From contig NZ_RHOH01000001.1 of the NCBI RefSeq assembly GCF_003946115.1, positions 468,200 to 532,199 on the forward strand: a stretch of DNA of 64,000 nt. The letters are read 5' to 3'. Of this stretch, positions 16,798-26,376 are shown one piece after another; within the stretch, counting starts at the first letter, position 1, and the number at the start of each line of letters is the position of its first letter. The DNA is from Lacticaseibacillus daqingensis (GTDB lineage Bacteria > Bacillota > Bacilli > Lactobacillales > Lactobacillaceae). The position numbers and the translations under genes were made by a program. The notes beneath the pieces were generated by a model, which saw nothing but the letters and a program-made list of their open reading frames with translations, ran no database searches and was not told the origin of the DNA.

Positions 16798-19700
16798 TTG
16801 ACTTCAAAAAAGCGAGGATGGTCAATCGTGCTGCTTTGTGCACTGTTGATCCCATACTTAGTGACAATGTGGACCAGTTGGCCGCGGAAAGTTGACGCGG
16901 TCACGGACACACAGCAAACGATTGTCGAGAACGATAATTTGAAGGTGTCAACCAGGTACGAAGTATCGGGTGACACCATTGAATGGACAATCGACTATAC
17001 CAAGACGATGACCAATAACCGATTGGGTCGCTTGAAGTTAGCGAACGACACAGACACACCGATGGTGAGTCAAGGCTGGATGAAGCAGGATGCTTGGACA
17101 GTTGAACAAGCGTTTAGCGCGCAGAGCCGCGGTCAAGTTCGCTTGGACATGCCAGTTTCTCACCCGACGCTGAAGCTTCGGGTGCAACTGGATGAACAAG
17201 GCGTTAAGTCTAGCGCTACGACACAAGCTGACGTGACAGCAACGGCAGACACGGATACCCCCGACGATGATGCGGATGTCGCCCCGACCGCAGCAACGGA
17301 AGTGGAGCTCCTAGTGGATCAGCTGACGGACGCAGAAGCCGGTCCGCACACGCTGACCGCCGAAGTGCCAAGCGCGGATGCCACTGCGGATGTGAAAGAT
17401 ACTGCGGATGACGCGGATGATGTGGCGAGCACGCCGGCAGATGTTGCCACTGAACTTACCGATAGTGGCGTCATGCAGGCACCGTTAACCACGAGTCGAA
17501 TTGGTGGAAGTGGGAATCCGACATCGCTTTCGCCAACGAGTGAAACGGATCCGTATGCCTACACGCCGGATTCGGACGGACGTTTCCCAACGTCTTACAA
17601 TGACGCAACGAGCGCTAACGTGCGTAACTACAACTACGGCAAAAACGAAAATAAGTCTGATCAGGCTAACGCCGTGATGCCGTACATCTGGAGCTCGCGC
17701 CAACTTAACTTTGACGATGGATTCTTAGATTACAATGGTGCGGGCCTGCGTAAATGGGCGACACCGGTGGCAAACACGACGGACCAGTTTGACATCAATC
17801 TGGAAATCATCGGTAACAGCATCCTCCCAAAGCCTAAAGTGGATATTGTGCTGGTGCTCGATAAATCCTCGAGCATGGGTAGCGCTATTGGTAACACGAA
17901 TAACGCGGCTCTGATTAGTGCTGTTCGGCCGTTCATTCAGAGTATTTTCGCTAAGGATGATCAGCTTGATGCCAGAATCGGGATCGTGTCGTTCCACGGC
18001 ACCACCACGACCAAAACGTCAGGGCTGTTGAGCACCGCAGGCAGTCTAACGAATCAAGAGGCACTGACAATGACTGGTACCGGGTACACCCCGATGTCCC
18101 GTGGGCTCAAAGAAGGAACCGAGATGCTGCTTGATCATAGCACTGCGCGGGCAGATGCGAAGAAGTACCTGCTTTTCTTCGGCGATGGCGGCTCTAACCG
18201 AGGCTATGCAGGGCTTGCAAATTCGCGCGAGCGCAACGCCGGGTACTTTGCTATGAAGAATCTTGTGTCTCCCGGTATCGCGTCTGGCAACATGATTAGT
18301 ACAGACGACTGGTACTACACCGGATATGGCAGTAACGTTTCAAATATTGGTAGTGGTACGTACGGCGATAAGGCATCAATGCTTCTGACCACGAGCTACA
18401 TTCATTACTTGAAGACGAATGGCGCTGCCAGCTGGCTAAACCAGGAGGTGACCGCCCACGCAGTCGCGTACAATGTCGCAGGAAATGCGAACGAACAGTG
18501 GTGGGCGAAAAACACAATCGCCAACATTCCGGAAGGTACCGGGGGCAGTTTCCTGGCGTCCAGCAATGCTGCTGAGCTTCAGGACTACTTTGACGATTTG
18601 GTCGAAAAACTGACCAACACAGTCAAAGAAGCAACGGTGACCGATCCGCTGAGTGACTACGTTGACTTGGTGACGCCTCCAGCAATCGAAAAGGCGAGCT
18701 TTAAGTTGGGCAATACTCAACGTGAGAATTGGACTGGGGCAGCAGCGCCGTCAACGAACATGGTGATGTCGTACGATGCGGATTCGAACATCATTACGGC
18801 AAGTAATTTAGAAGTCGGCAAGAACCAAGGGGTGCGCATCACCTATCGGGTCAAATTAAAAGAAGCGTACCACAATGGCACCTTCTACCCGGCCAACAAG
18901 GCGACCTACCTGGTGAACGGGAAAGCGAATGCCAAAACGGATCGCATCCACTTCGCGGTGCCTTCCGTGCGGGTGCCGCAACCAACAGTGAACTTCACGC
19001 TGAAAAAGCAGATCGCCGGGTCCTCGGTCGGGTTGGCTGGCGCTAAGTTCCAGCTGTTTACGGCCGAAACCGGTGGCACTGCAGTGGGCGCGGAAGTGAC
19101 CTCAACCGGGAATGGCACGTTGGCGTTCACCGATATTGCGCCGGGGACGTACTGGCTGCGCGAAACCGCGACGCCAAGCAACTTCCTGCCGGGTGAGCCG
19201 GTACAGATCACCGTTAATCGTGACGGCAGTGTGACCGGCTTGACGAACAACATCGTTGAGAACACGCGCAAGCCAATCGATGTGACGCTGAGCAAAAAGG
19301 ATGGCAACGCGCTGTTACCAGGGGCAACGTTTGTGTTGAAGAACGGTAACGCGGTTGCCTATACGTTGACGGGTAACCAAGGCGTTCACAGCGCGCAAAA
19401 CGTGGCCCCAGGCGTGTACACGTTGGTTGAAACCGTGGCACCGGCTGGTTATGAGCTGATCGGTGAGATCGGCACGCTGACGGTGAGCGTGGATGGTACG
19501 GTCACCTATAAGCTCAAGGGCGCTTCGGCGAATGCAACGATTCAGACGAACAACACCGGAGTGCGGATCAGCATCACGCTGCCAGAGGTTCAAAACGAGC
19601 TGAAGGACTTCGTGCTGAACCTTGAGAAGTACGACATGGCCGACAAGAGCGTACCGCTGGAAGCGGCTGAGTTTGAGCTGTACACCGAGAAACCAGGCCC

Positions 19701-20130
19701 ACTTGGCGGCACGGCTAAAGCGACCGCAACCACGAACGCCAACGGCAAGGCCGTCTTCATGAAAGACGCGACCACCGTATATCCGCTTACCGTGGGGTCA
19801 ACCTACTATATCAAAGAAGTGACCAGCCCAGACAGCTATGAGCTACTGACGGGGCTGATCACCCTGACGGTGACGAGCAAGACTGCGGCGACCATCACCT
19901 ATGACGGGCCAGAAAGTGGTGCGGTCAGTGCAACGGTCGACGTGAAGCTGAATAGTGGTGCTGATCTGAACACGCTGACTTTTAAGGCGTACAACCAGGA
20001 GGCGCCAGAGATGCTGCCATCCACGGGTGGCCCGGGTATCCAAGGCATGATCGCCATTGCCATGGTGCTGATGATGACTGCGGGGATGGCGTGGCTATGG
20101 CTACGTCGCCCAGGAATGGAGGTGCGTTAG
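16798..20130 (+). CDS. spaC: Pilus tip adhesin with VWA domain (SpaC-like), LPSTG anchor
   Basis: A 1110-residue secreted protein: signal segment (IVLLCALLIPYLVTMWTSW), an Asp/Ala/Thr-rich linker at about 140-220, a von Willebrand A domain with the metal-binding DKSSS (Asp355, Ser357, Ser359), CnaB/SpaA-like domains from about 735 onward with the E-box-like VETVAPAGYE, and the sorting signal LPSTG at 1073-1077 followed by a hydrophobic helix and RR. In the SpaCBA system of L. rhamnosus the equivalent SpaC sits at the tip and binds mucus. The start is a TTG with GGTGAG upstream. First of four genes; the next begins one base after its stop. Confidence 0.85.
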   Translation: MTSKKRGWSIVLLCALLIPYLVTMWTSWPRKVDAVTDTQQTIVENDNLKVSTRYEVSGDTIEWTIDYTKTMTNNRLGRLKLANDTDTPMVSQGWMKQDAWTVEQAFSAQSRGQVRLDMPVSHPTLKLRVQLDEQGVKSSATTQADVTATADTDTPDDDADVAPTAATEVELLVDQLTDAEAGPHTLTAEVPSADATADVKDTADDADDVASTPADVATELTDSGVMQAPLTTSRIGGSGNPTSLSPTSETDPYAYTPDSDGRFPTSYNDATSANVRNYNYGKNENKSDQANAVMPYIWSSRQLNFDDGFLDYNGAGLRKWATPVANTTDQFDINLEIIGNSILPKPKVDIVLVLDKSSSMGSAIGNTNNAALISAVRPFIQSIFAKDDQLDARIGIVSFHGTTTTKTSGLLSTAGSLTNQEALTMTGTGYTPMSRGLKEGTEMLLDHSTARADAKKYLLFFGDGGSNRGYAGLANSRERNAGYFAMKNLVSPGIASGNMISTDDWYYTGYGSNVSNIGSGTYGDKASMLLTTSYIHYLKTNGAASWLNQEVTAHAVAYNVAGNANEQWWAKNTIANIPEGTGGSFLASSNAAELQDYFDDLVEKLTNTVKEATVTDPLSDYVDLVTPPAIEKASFKLGNTQRENWTGAAAPSTNMVMSYDADSNIITASNLEVGKNQGVRITYRVKLKEAYHNGTFYPANKATYLVNGKANAKTDRIHFAVPSVRVPQPTVNFTLKKQIAGSSVGLAGAKFQLFTAETGGTAVGAEVTSTGNGTLAFTDIAPGTYWLRETATPSNFLPGEPVQITVNRDGSVTGLTNNIVENTRKPIDVTLSKKDGNALLPGATFVLKNGNAVAYTLTGNQGVHSAQNVAPGVYTLVETVAPAGYELIGEIGTLTVSVDGTVTYKLKGASANATIQTNNTGVRISITLPEVQNELKDFVLNLEKYDMADKSVPLEAAEFELYTEKPGPLGGTAKATATTNANGKAVFMKDATTVYPLTVGSTYYIKEVTSPDSYELLTGLITLTVTSKTAATITYDGPESGAVSATVDVKLNSGADLNTLTFKAYNQEAPEMLPSTGGPGIQGMIAIAMVLMMTAGMAWLWLRRPGMEVR

Positions 20131-20131
20131 G

Positions 20132-21373
20132 ATGCTGAAGCGATTACTACTTGCTGTTGCAGTGCTTGCTTGCGCGCTGCCATTTTTCGGCCAACGTCCG
20201 GTGCAGGCAGCAACAGATGATGTGACTGTCACCTTGCATAAGCGCATTTTCCGGAATGTGCGGCAGGATTACAGTGATTACGTCCACACGAATACGGGGC
20301 TTGCGATTGATCCAGCAACGACAGATGAGACAGAGCAACTTCTGTTGAACAGTACGTACGGACTCAATGGCGCGACCTTTGAAATTTACGATACGACCCA
20401 ATGGTACATGGCCGCGCAGGCGGACGGACAGACGGCAATTGAGTTTGCCGCCGAGTTCGATGCGATGTCACGGCGCGATGCGTTGAAGTGGGTGCAGGCG
20501 CAGTCGCTGAAGCCGTTCAAAACGGTTAGGACTGCAGCGGTGGCCGGTGAGGACGGCGTGGCAAGTGTCGCGCTACCTCGCAAGGTCGAAGGACGCTATG
20601 CCGCCTACCTGATCATCGAGACAGCCGTAGACCACGATGTGTTGCTTAACGTGGATTTGGAGAAAAAGTCAAGCCCGATGATGGTCGTGTTACCGGTCAT
20701 GCATCCGGTTCAGACGACGCAAAGCCTGCGTGAGATTCACCTGTACCCGAAGAACGTTGGGTATGTGCGTGATCCATATTTCTTCAAATTCGGGAAGCAG
20801 GTTAGTGGCGATGAAGTACGGCTGAAAGGGGCCGTGTTCGCCCTGTTCCGCTACGCTGAGGACGGCACGAAGCTGTATCTGAGCATGTCGATGGAAACAG
20901 ACTTGAAGAATCGTTGGATTGCCTCTAGCACCCCGCTCAAGGATGACGATGTGGATAAGTTTATCTCGGATGCGGATGGACTTGTGAACACCGGTCGGCG
21001 CTTCCTGCCAAGTGGGACCTACTATTTCGAAGAATTGCAGTCGGTGACGGGGTATCAAAATGACCTAACGGAAACCAGCGTGAAGGTAGAAATTCCAGAA
21101 AGCTGGACCGACGAGGCCGACAATGAACTGCCAGTTTTGATCAACGGCGAGGCGATGGACGAAACGCTTCAGGGGACAGTTCAACCTGCAACGATTACCA
21201 AGGGCCGGCCGCGTGTGTACAACACACAGGTCAAACCTAAAGAAGAAGTGTCGACCAAACCAAGTGGCAACTTGCCTCAAGCCGGAGCAACCGTCAGCGT
21301 TGGGTTGATGGTGCTCGGAGTGATCGTGATGCTGACGGCATGGGGGCTGCAAAAAGTCCGCAAGCGTGCCTAA
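20132..21373 (+). CDS. spaB: Minor/basal pilin (SpaB-like), LPQAG sorting signal
   Basis: A 413-residue secreted pilin: signal peptide (LLLAVAVLACALPFFGQRPVQA), a pilin motif LYPKN with the reactive Lys207, a CnaB-type domain with ELQSVTGYQ as a degenerate E-box, and an LPQAG sorting motif at 381-385 followed by a membrane helix and KVRKRA. By position and size it matches SpaB, which in known pili is added last and is joined to the cell wall by housekeeping sortase. The Ala in LPQAG, in place of Thr, is a noteworthy variant. GGAGGTG lies upstream inside the tip gene. Confidence 0.82.
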   Translation: MLKRLLLAVAVLACALPFFGQRPVQAATDDVTVTLHKRIFRNVRQDYSDYVHTNTGLAIDPATTDETEQLLLNSTYGLNGATFEIYDTTQWYMAAQADGQTAIEFAAEFDAMSRRDALKWVQAQSLKPFKTVRTAAVAGEDGVASVALPRKVEGRYAAYLIIETAVDHDVLLNVDLEKKSSPMMVVLPVMHPVQTTQSLREIHLYPKNVGYVRDPYFFKFGKQVSGDEVRLKGAVFALFRYAEDGTKLYLSMSMETDLKNRWIASSTPLKDDDVDKFISDADGLVNTGRRFLPSGTYYFEELQSVTGYQNDLTETSVKVEIPESWTDEADNELPVLINGEAMDETLQGTVQPATITKGRPRVYNTQVKPKEEVSTKPSGNLPQAGATVSVGLMVLGVIVMLTAWGLQKVRKRA

Positions 21374-21394
21374 CCAAAATAAGGGGGGACTTTG

Positions 21395-23077
21395 ATGAAG
21401 CTCAGTAAACTAACGCGCTTTGCCATTACCGGGATGATGACCTGTTCGATGGCATTGACGACGATCGGCACCATGGCCACAGCTGCACCGGTGATTGCCA
21501 CTGTGAATCCCGGGGATACCAATCTGTCGGATAAGCTGCCGGCGGAGGTCACGGTGAAGGTGAACAAGCTGGCGTTCAAGGATGCCAGCTCAACCCCACA
21601 GGACAACACCGGGGGACTAATGGACTACATCGGGGCAGATCCGCTGCCTGGCGTGGAATTCAAGATGTATGACGTTCGTGCCGTGTTCGACGCAATTAAA
21701 GCAGACGATCCAACCCTAAAGAATGATCAGATCATGGCTATGATCACGGGGGATTGGGACACCTACAAGGCCGGTGCGGTTGATAAAGGCAATGCAACCA
21801 CTAACAGTGCCGGCGTGGCCACCTTTAGCGGCGTGAAAACGCGTCAAGCAGACGGGGCGAAGAAGTACGCCTTGTACCTCTTTGAGGAACTACCATCTGC
21901 CGCTAACGCTGGGAATGACAACTACTTCATGTCACCGCCGTTCGTGGCCGGGTTCCCGATCAAGAATGAAGCCGGCAAGCATTACAAGACCGTGAATCTG
22001 TACGCGAAGAACAGCGGGATCGAAAAGGACTTGGTGGCGCCTGGCGAAAACGGTGGCCAATCCGGTGACGGTGGCAATACCTGGAACTTTGAGGTGGGGA
22101 AGACCGTGACCTATAAGGCCAACGTCAATATTCCTCACCACATTAGCGACACGTTGAGCGATGGCAGCTACAAGTACTCATCCCTGATCATCCGCGATGA
22201 GATGACGACCTCAGGCACTGATTTTGTGGGGATCAAGAAAATTACCGCTGGATCAACGGACGTGACAACGCTGTTCAACAACTTGAATAAATACACCGAC
22301 TCCAATCAGGATGGCTGGACCGGTAACGCAGGCTTTGAGTACAACATCCCACTCAAGGGTGACGGCGCCCCAAGTGCCGCTGCGCTGACGGCGCTGCTCG
22401 ATGCCATCAAGGGCGAGTCGCTGACCTTTGAGTACGAGATGAAGATAAACGACCAGGCAGTGCCGACAGAAGACATCGGCAACGGCTTCCAGGTGACGTT
22501 CGATGGCAAGACGATTGTCGACGTCGCGCAAGACATCGAAACCGGTGGCTATAAGTTCAAGAAGTACGACACGGAAGATGATAGCGCCCTGGCAGGCGCG
22601 AAGTTCATTATTTCGCGCGTGAAGAATGGGGTCACTCAGTATGCGCAGTTCTACTATGGCACCGCGACCACCCCATCGACGGGGGACACCTCGCTTGTTA
22701 ACGCCAATGGGACGTATACCCCAGCGATGATCGATTGGACTATCATCGAGGACGATGCGACCAAGATCACGTCCGGCACGCTTGGCAATCTGCAGATTAA
22801 CGGACTGGGTTCCGGGAACTACAAACTGATTGAAACGGACGCGCCGGAAGGCTACAAGCTACCGGTTGCGCCAGCAAATGAGACAGCCTTTACCATCAAA
22901 TTGGGATCAGATGGCTTCGAGGCACTGACGCAAAACAACCAGTTGCACAAGGATGTGGCAAACACGCCAGACGATGGTCTCCTGCCAACGACCGGGGGCA
23001 CCGGGATTGCCGCCTTCCTGATCATGGGGACCGCCGCAATGGGCACCGCCGTTTACTACAAGAAGCGCCGCGCGTAA
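21395..23077 (+). CDS. spaA: Major backbone pilin (SpaA-like), LPTTG anchor
   Basis: A 560-residue secreted pilin: signal peptide, a pilin motif NLYAKN with Lys205 as the expected cross-linking residue (Ala replaces the usual Pro of YPKN), an internal domain ending in the E-box IETDAPEGYK that supports isopeptide formation, and LPTTG at 530-534 followed by a hydrophobic helix and KKRRA. Start chosen at ATG 21395 with AAGGGGGG upstream, not the overlapping TTG. It forms the shaft polymer in homologous pili. Third gene of the operon, just before its sortase. Confidence 0.87.
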   Translation: MKLSKLTRFAITGMMTCSMALTTIGTMATAAPVIATVNPGDTNLSDKLPAEVTVKVNKLAFKDASSTPQDNTGGLMDYIGADPLPGVEFKMYDVRAVFDAIKADDPTLKNDQIMAMITGDWDTYKAGAVDKGNATTNSAGVATFSGVKTRQADGAKKYALYLFEELPSAANAGNDNYFMSPPFVAGFPIKNEAGKHYKTVNLYAKNSGIEKDLVAPGENGGQSGDGGNTWNFEVGKTVTYKANVNIPHHISDTLSDGSYKYSSLIIRDEMTTSGTDFVGIKKITAGSTDVTTLFNNLNKYTDSNQDGWTGNAGFEYNIPLKGDGAPSAAALTALLDAIKGESLTFEYEMKINDQAVPTEDIGNGFQVTFDGKTIVDVAQDIETGGYKFKKYDTEDDSALAGAKFIISRVKNGVTQYAQFYYGTATTPSTGDTSLVNANGTYTPAMIDWTIIEDDATKITSGTLGNLQINGLGSGNYKLIETDAPEGYKLPVAPANETAFTIKLGSDGFEALTQNNQLHKDVANTPDDGLLPTTGGTGIAAFLIMGTAAMGTAVYYKKRRA

Positions 23078-23099
23078 GCCGGCATAAGGAGGGGCGCAG

Positions 23100-23939
23100 A
23101 TGGCCAAAGGCAAGCGCAAAAAAGCCAAACTGAGCACAGATCTCATCGTGTTGCTGGTGTTTTTCGCCGGCCTGGCCACCTTTGCCTACCCCTTCGTCGC
23201 CCAAGCGGTGAACACGGTCACGGTGGCGCTGCGCGTGCAACGCGACACGAAGATGGCGCAGGAGAACGCGAGGAAGCAGGCGGCCGACATGAAGGCCAAC
23301 AATGAACGGTTGGCGAAGTACGGCATGCGGCCCAACTCGGATATCTTTGAGCAAAAGGGGACCGGGATTCAGTCGGTGAAGGCACTGCGCGAGCACATGA
23401 TCGGCGTGATCACGATTCCCAAGCTCAATGTGAACCTGCCGCTGTTCGACACGGTGGGGGAGGACCTGCTCCAAAACGGGGCAGTGGTCCTCCCTGGCAC
23501 CAGCGCCCCGACCGGCGGTGCCAGCACGCACACGGTGATCTCCGCGCACAGCGGCCTGCCGAGCAAGACGCTGTTCACCAACCTGTACAAGCTCAAAAAG
23601 GGCCAGCAGTTCATCATCACGGTGAACGACAAGCGCCTGGCGTACAAGGTCAACAAGATTGAGACCATCGAGCCGACCGATACGAAGGCTCTGACCATCG
23701 TGCCGGGCAAAGATCTGGCTACCCTGATGACCTGCACGCCGATCGGCATCAACTCGCATCGCCTGTTGGTGACTGGCTACCGGGTGCCGTACACCGAGGC
23801 CACCGCCAAGGCGGTGAGCGTGGGGACCCAGCGCGCGTGGTGGCAAAGCCTCGGCGTGATCGCCGGCGCGGTGCTGGGGCTTGCGCTCCTGATCACCCTG
23901 ATCGTGCGCCTTGTGCGCAAGCACCGCCGGCCGCATTAA
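23100..23939 (+). CDS. srtC: Class C (pilin-polymerizing) sortase
   Basis: A 279-residue membrane-bound transpeptidase. It has an N-terminal and a C-terminal transmembrane helix, as expected for class C. The catalytic set is His150 (ISAHSG), Cys212 (LMTCTP) and Arg221 (NSHRLLVTG). A SDIF stretch at about 80 may be the lid, replacing the common DPF/DPW. AAGGAGG lies upstream of the ATG. It joins SpaA, SpaB and SpaC subunits. Last gene of the operon before a strong terminator. Confidence 0.9.
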   Translation: MAKGKRKKAKLSTDLIVLLVFFAGLATFAYPFVAQAVNTVTVALRVQRDTKMAQENARKQAADMKANNERLAKYGMRPNSDIFEQKGTGIQSVKALREHMIGVITIPKLNVNLPLFDTVGEDLLQNGAVVLPGTSAPTGGASTHTVISAHSGLPSKTLFTNLYKLKKGQQFIITVNDKRLAYKVNKIETIEPTDTKALTIVPGKDLATLMTCTPIGINSHRLLVTGYRVPYTEATAKAVSVGTQRAWWQSLGVIAGAVLGLALLITLIVRLVRKHRRPH

Positions 23940-23942
23940 GCC

Positions 23943-23982
23943 GCAAAAACGGCGGTTCCCCTGGAGGGAGCCGCCGTTTTGC
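23943..23982. terminator. Terminator between srtC and the convergent GH3 gene
   Basis: AAAACGGCGGTTCCC pairs with GGGAGCCGCCGTTTT around a short loop, one mismatch, usable from both strands. Confidence 0.88.
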
Positions 23983-24012
23983 ATTGAGAGGATAGAAGAT
24001 GGAGAAGCTCGG

Positions 24013-25728
24013 TTAAGCGCGCTTGCGAATCAGTACAACTGCTCCAATCGCGGCGATCACGAGGACACCGGCAACCGCAACGCCAGTAGCCACTTTTTCG
24101 CCTGTCTGCGGCAGGAAGCCGTGTTTGGTCGTGGCGGTCTTGTTGTTCTTGGCTGCGACTGGCGTGTTCTTGTCCTTGCCACCGGATGGCTTGTTGGATG
24201 TTTGGTCCTTGTTGGTGTCGGTGGAAGGCTTGTTAGATGGCGTGTTAGCATCTGTGTCGTCCTTGTCGTCACCGTTAGTGGTGGTCGATGGGTCGGTGGT
24301 TTCTGGGCTCTTGGCCAAAGCCTTGATGGTGACCTGGGCTGGGTCGTAGCCGTTCAGAACGGTGCTGATGGTGAGCTGCTGTTCTGCCTCGGTCATTGGG
24401 ACGGTTAGTTCGTAGTGACCTTCACCGCCGATGACGCCGGACGCAACGACTTTGCCGTTGGCGTCTGTTGCGGAGATTGGTTCGCCGGTAGTGGCTTCGG
24501 AGTCCACGATGGTGCCGGTGATCACAGCGGTTTTGCCGTCTTCCTTGTAGGTGACGTTATCAACGCTGATGTGGTTGGTCTGGATGTCTTCGGCGCTGAG
24601 CAGGCCCAGCTTGTTCTTCATCTGAAGGATCCGTTTAACGGAACCGTCAATTTGGGCTTCGGAGATTTCACCCTTTTGAACTGCTGCGACAACCTGTGGA
24701 ATGCCGGTTTCGTAGTCGTTGTTCATGATGCAGTCGTTTCCGGCTTTAACGGCGAGTGTATCGATTTCTTCGCCATCGTGGTTCTTGGCGAACTCTTGGA
24801 TGGCGCCCATTTCAAGCGCATCGGTGATGACAACACCCTTGAAGCCAAGGTCGTTGCGGAGTAAGCTGATGACTTTCGGCGAAAGGGAAGCTGGGTAAAC
24901 CGGATCAACTTGCGTCATGACAATGTGGGCAATCATAACGGAGTCAACGCCGGCATCGATCCCGGCCTTGAATGGCAGGAAGTCTTGAGCTTTGAAATCA
25001 GCCAGGGACTTCTGCACTTCAGCAAAGTCGGTGTGGGTGTCGATCGCGGAACCGTAGCCTGGGAAGTGCTTCAGCGTGGCGGCCACACCGGCGTTTTGCC
25101 AGGCAGGGACAACTTGTTTCATGTAGTCAGCGGTGGTCTGGTAGTCTTGGCCCAGCGTGCGCTTGAAGATGAAGGCGCTGGTGTCGTCGGTCACGTCAGC
25201 GTCTGGCGCGTAATTCCAGTTGACGCCGAGGCTCCGCAAGATCGTCCCGACTTCGGTGGCTTCCTTGGTCGTTGCATCAACGCCGCCTTGCTTGTAGAGA
25301 TCCTGTGGTGATGGGAACTCGCGGTCCGTGATCAAGCCGCTGGCAGATAGACGTGAGACGCTACCGCCTTCTTGGTCGATCCCGATCAGCAGCGGGGTCT
25401 TAGCCGCAACCTGAAACGCGTCAGACTTCGCTTTGACCTGTTCCTGCGTCAGCCCTTGCAGGTCGGCAGCGTAGTAAATTAGCCCGCCCAGGTTGTACTT
25501 TTGCACGTCCTGCTTCACTTTTTCGGTGTCCGCAGGGGTGCGCAGAACAAACATCTGGCCGACTTTTTGAGAAAGTGTGAGGCTGTTGATGTACTTGTCG
25601 ATCTGCGCGTCCGTGACACCAGTCTTCACTTCCGCAGCGTTGACCGATGATACTGGTGCGGCCAGGGCACCCAAGACGAGTGCTGCCGTACTGAATATTG
25701 AAGCTGTGATGCGCCCAAATTTACTCAT
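24013..25728 (-). CDS. Cell-wall-anchored GH3 glycosidase (beta-N-acetylhexosaminidase type), LPQTG
   Basis: A 571-residue secreted enzyme. After a signal peptide ending near VNAAEV comes a GH3 N-terminal barrel with GIDQEGGSVSRL, LKHFPGYG and the nucleophile Asp in VITDALEMGA. Only the first GH3 domain is present, as in NagZ-type enzymes whose general acid is a His in the KHFPG loop. A small Ig-like domain (IVDSEATTGEPISA), a Thr/Asp/Lys-rich wall-spanning linker and LPQTGEK with a membrane helix follow. The ATG at 25728 has GGGAGTGG upstream. It probably trims GlcNAc or GalNAc residues at the cell surface; whether the substrate is peptidoglycan or host glycan is open. Confidence 0.87.
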   Translation of the reverse strand: MSKFGRITASIFSTAALVLGALAAPVSSVNAAEVKTGVTDAQIDKYINSLTLSQKVGQMFVLRTPADTEKVKQDVQKYNLGGLIYYAADLQGLTQEQVKAKSDAFQVAAKTPLLIGIDQEGGSVSRLSASGLITDREFPSPQDLYKQGGVDATTKEATEVGTILRSLGVNWNYAPDADVTDDTSAFIFKRTLGQDYQTTADYMKQVVPAWQNAGVAATLKHFPGYGSAIDTHTDFAEVQKSLADFKAQDFLPFKAGIDAGVDSVMIAHIVMTQVDPVYPASLSPKVISLLRNDLGFKGVVITDALEMGAIQEFAKNHDGEEIDTLAVKAGNDCIMNNDYETGIPQVVAAVQKGEISEAQIDGSVKRILQMKNKLGLLSAEDIQTNHISVDNVTYKEDGKTAVITGTIVDSEATTGEPISATDANGKVVASGVIGGEGHYELTVPMTEAEQQLTISTVLNGYDPAQVTIKALAKSPETTDPSTTTNGDDKDDTDANTPSNKPSTDTNKDQTSNKPSGGKDKNTPVAAKNNKTATTKHGFLPQTGEKVATGVAVAGVLVIAAIGAVVLIRKRA

Positions 25729-25787
25729 AATTCCACTCCCATTCCTGTGTATTGATCTCGGTCGAAAGGTGATAAGACCACGGGGTA

Positions 25788-25816
25788 AGTGTAGCATCGT
25801 CCAAATGAGTTTGTAA
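25788..25816 (-). promoter_or_regulatory. Promoter of the anchored GH3 gene
   Basis: On the minus strand TTACAA, a 17-bp spacer and TACACT lie 60 bp upstream of the start codon. Confidence 0.6.
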
Positions 25817-26316
25817 GCGATACCATATAACGCGGCGATGTGACGTTGGGGTACTCCGATAGAATGATCAACGTTAGGAAATGGGCTGCGAGTTAGCTGA
25901 TACTTATAAAAAATATTTTTTGGTATGAACAAAAATTATCGAGGATGAAAAGTGCTATAACACAGCGAGAGCAAACTATTTAGCGAGATCAGTGTCATTA
26001 AATTCTGACCTTGTCTTTCCACAATAAAGCGGAATTTTACTTTGTTGTTTGCTTCACCGCGTGGGAATTGTTTTTTTCGGTGGCAGATGTTGTCTAAGTG
26101 GGCGCTTGAGCGGCTGATGCACGCAATTGGCGGTAGTCAGGTCGAAGACATATAGACATGTGCGGATAGACTCGGCGGCAGAGACATAATTAGCGGCCCA
26201 AGAATGAATTGCGACTATTTTGGGATAGTACGAAAAAAACAACGTCCTTTCTAACGCATGTCTGCTCGTAACTTATTTCGTTCGAAACGAGTAGAGCGAG
26301 CCATATAATCAAGGCT
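25817..26316. other. AT-rich spacer without a convincing gene
   Basis: Together with flanking regulatory bases this makes a 648-bp gap between the GH3 gene and the uvrA2-like gene. It is richer in A and T than its surroundings. A 62-codon minus-strand frame at 26054-26242 lacks a properly spaced ribosome binding site and resembles nothing I know. No repeat or RNA gene was recognised. Confidence 0.5.
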
Positions 26317-26347
26317 AAAACCGCTTTTTCTCAGCTTCGGTTTTTGC
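26317..26347. terminator. Terminator candidate after the uvrA2-like gene
   Basis: AAAACCG and CGGTTTTT flank an imperfect inner GC/GC stem. It sits 30 bp past the end of the minus-strand gene. Confidence 0.5.
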
Positions 26348-26376
26348 ATGGGGCTGTTTCCCGTGAAATACAACGG

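Noticed and set aside
26054..26242. 62-residue minus-strand frame in the AT-rich spacer
   Set aside because: The start is a TTG with AAAGGA only two or three bases away, and the protein looks like no family I know.
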